Assembly (NCBI GenBank): GCA_016765235.1
Contig: JAESQH010000251.1
Span: 1-6,186, forward strand
DNA from: Paracoccaceae bacterium
Lineage (GTDB): Bacteria > Pseudomonadota > Alphaproteobacteria > Rhodobacterales > Rhodobacteraceae
Reading direction: 5' to 3'
DNA length: 6,186 nt
The position numbers and the translations under genes are program-made. The notes under the pieces are model-generated. The model saw only the letters and a program-made list of their open reading frames with translations, was not told the origin of the DNA and ran no database searches. The number at the start of each line of letters is the position of its first letter. Position 1 is the stretch's first letter. Positions 5,162 to 6,186 of the stretch are shown here, piece by piece.

Positions 5162-6186
5162 TTGGCAACCAGACCTGTTGCAAAAAGGCACCGCCAAGTA
5201 TCGCGCCTTGCTGGATGCGATACGCACGGCGCTCGAAAATGGTACAATTGCCAAAGGCGACCGCCTTCCCCCTGTTCGGCATATGGCATGGCAGCTTAAG
5301 ATCACCCCGGGAACCGTGGCGCGAGCCTATCAATTGGGAATCGAGGAAGGCCTGCTAGAGGCACAAGTTGGCCGAGGCACGTTTATCCGCGACCCCAAAC
5401 CCGCGCAGGGCATTGTTTTTGGTGAAACCCATGTGGACCCGCATATCGTTGACCTTAAAAACGCCGCCATACCGGATTTTGGGCAAGACGGCATCTTTGA
5501 CCAATTGGCCGAGCAGATAACATTCGGCGGAACACATTCCATGGTGCGGTTCGCGGGGCACAATGAGCTGGAAACACGGGCCACTATGTTGGCGTGGATG
5601 GGCCTCGATCATCACCGTGCCAAACCTGAAGATCTGGTTCTGACGCACGGCTCCCAAAACGCGACGGTGGCGGCGTTCATGGCAATTTTGCAGGGCAGCG
5701 CACCGGTGATTGCCACGGATGCGCTGGTGTTGCCGGGCACACGCAAGGCGGCGGCTTTGGCGCGCGCCAAGATCGTCGGAGTGCCATCGGACGGCGAGGG
5801 TATAATCCCGAAAGCGCTCGAAGAACTGTTCCGGCGCGAGCGCCCGCAAATCCTGCACGTGTCGGCCAATATTCACAATCCGACAACGCGCATCATGTCA
5901 AACGCCCGCAAAGCCGAGATGGCCGAGATCGCGCGCCGTTTCGATATCCAGATCGTTGAAGATGACGGTCAGGGGAAGTTTTTCACGGATCGCCCGCCGA
6001 GCTTCCTCGATTTCTGCCCCGAACGCGTTTGGCATGCGTCGTCCCTCTCGCGTTATCTGGCGGCGGGGCTTCGCAGTGGTTTCCTGCTCTGCCCGCCCGA
6101 CAAAGGAACGATAGGGCGCAATGTGATGCAGGCCCTCAGCCATTCGTTTTCCCCCATCATCGCGCAGCTTTCGTGTCTGCTGATAA
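5151..6186 (+). CDS. MocR-type GntR/aminotransferase transcriptional regulator, 3' end outside window
   Basis: 345 residues are visible before the right edge, with no stop. Residues about 14-80 are a GntR-family winged helix-turn-helix, with LENGTIAKGDRLPPVR, the recognition region ITPGTVARAYQLGIEEGLLE and the wing VGRGTFI. From about 105 on comes a fold-type I aminotransferase-like domain with THGSQNA (165-171), a lysine-poor core, NPT (243-245) and EDD (270-272). MocR proteins use this domain to sense PLP or amino compounds. Two key residues differ: the usual EDDY reads EDDG (Gly273), and the Schiff-base region reads SSLSRYLAAGLR, with Arg301 in place of Lys. PLP could therefore be bound only non-covalently or not at all. 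The start ATG is the only sensible one: an ATG at 5137 meets a stop at once. The Shine-Dalgarno (GGA at 5139-5141) is weak. It is divergent from the DUF1127-like gene and probably autoregulated through the ATACAAT repeats. Confidence 0.92.
   Translation, partial: MDTIWQPDLLQKGTAKYRALLDAIRTALENGTIAKGDRLPPVRHMAWQLKITPGTVARAYQLGIEEGLLEAQVGRGTFIRDPKPAQGIVFGETHVDPHIVDLKNAAIPDFGQDGIFDQLAEQITFGGTHSMVRFAGHNELETRATMLAWMGLDHHRAKPEDLVLTHGSQNATVAAFMAILQGSAPVIATDALVLPGTRKAAALARAKIVGVPSDGEGIIPKALEELFRRERPQILHVSANIHNPTTRIMSNARKAEMAEIARRFDIQIVEDDGQGKFFTDRPPSFLDFCPERVWHASSLSRYLAAGLRSGFLLCPPDKGTIGRNVMQALSHSFSPIIAQLSCLLI

Noticed and set aside
1..6186. CRISPR arrays, insertion sequences, tRNA or rRNA genes
   Set aside because: None seen: no regularly spaced long repeats, no transposase-like protein, no terminal inverted repeats and no cloverleaf sequence.

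Overview
The window looks like chromosomal DNA of an alphaproteobacterium, most likely Rhodobacterales (Roseobacter-type). The grounds are a serC-serA operon with the alphaproteobacterial form of SerC, purA further down the same strand, a small DUF1127-like gene divergent from a MocR-type regulator, and moderately high GC. This placement comes from gene content and protein character; no database search was possible.

Layout, left to right. On the minus strand are the first 18 codons of purA (1-55) and a GNAT acetyltransferase (147-722). A 281-bp spacer follows, holding a candidate promoter for the acetyltransferase and a PhoB-box-like direct repeat. On the plus strand is a five-helix cytochrome b561/hydrogenase-type membrane protein (1004-1663). 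It converges on the minus-strand serine operon, with a hairpin (1729-1755) in the convergent gap. The operon is transcribed serC (4603-3437) then serA (3373-1781), with a GC-rich hairpin between the genes and a structured leader upstream of serC (about 4604-4760). Further right, still on minus, is a small DUF1127-like gene (5044-4802) with an intrinsic-terminator-like hairpin after its stop. Divergent from it is a MocR/GntR-aminotransferase regulator (5151 to beyond the right edge).

How the genes work together. SerA oxidises 3-phosphoglycerate to 3-phosphohydroxypyruvate and SerC transaminates it to phosphoserine, so the operon supplies the first two steps of serine synthesis; serB is not in the window. 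PurA belongs to AMP synthesis. The acetyltransferase and cytochrome b have no obvious partner here. The DUF1127-like gene and the MocR gene share a 106-bp intergenic region full of ATACAAT/ATTGTAT elements, which suggests that the regulator controls itself and its neighbour.

Most notable points: (1) the MocR aminotransferase domain has Arg where the PLP Schiff-base Lys should be, and Gly where the usual Tyr of the EDDY motif should be; (2) three exact GATACAAT copies occur at 42- and 43-bp intervals, the last overlapping the mocR start codon; (3) a Pho-box-like repeat precedes the cytochrome b gene; (4) the serC leader can form several hairpins, some mutually exclusive. I see no clearly new multi-gene system. 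The degenerate MocR with its phased operator array is the best candidate for something undescribed.
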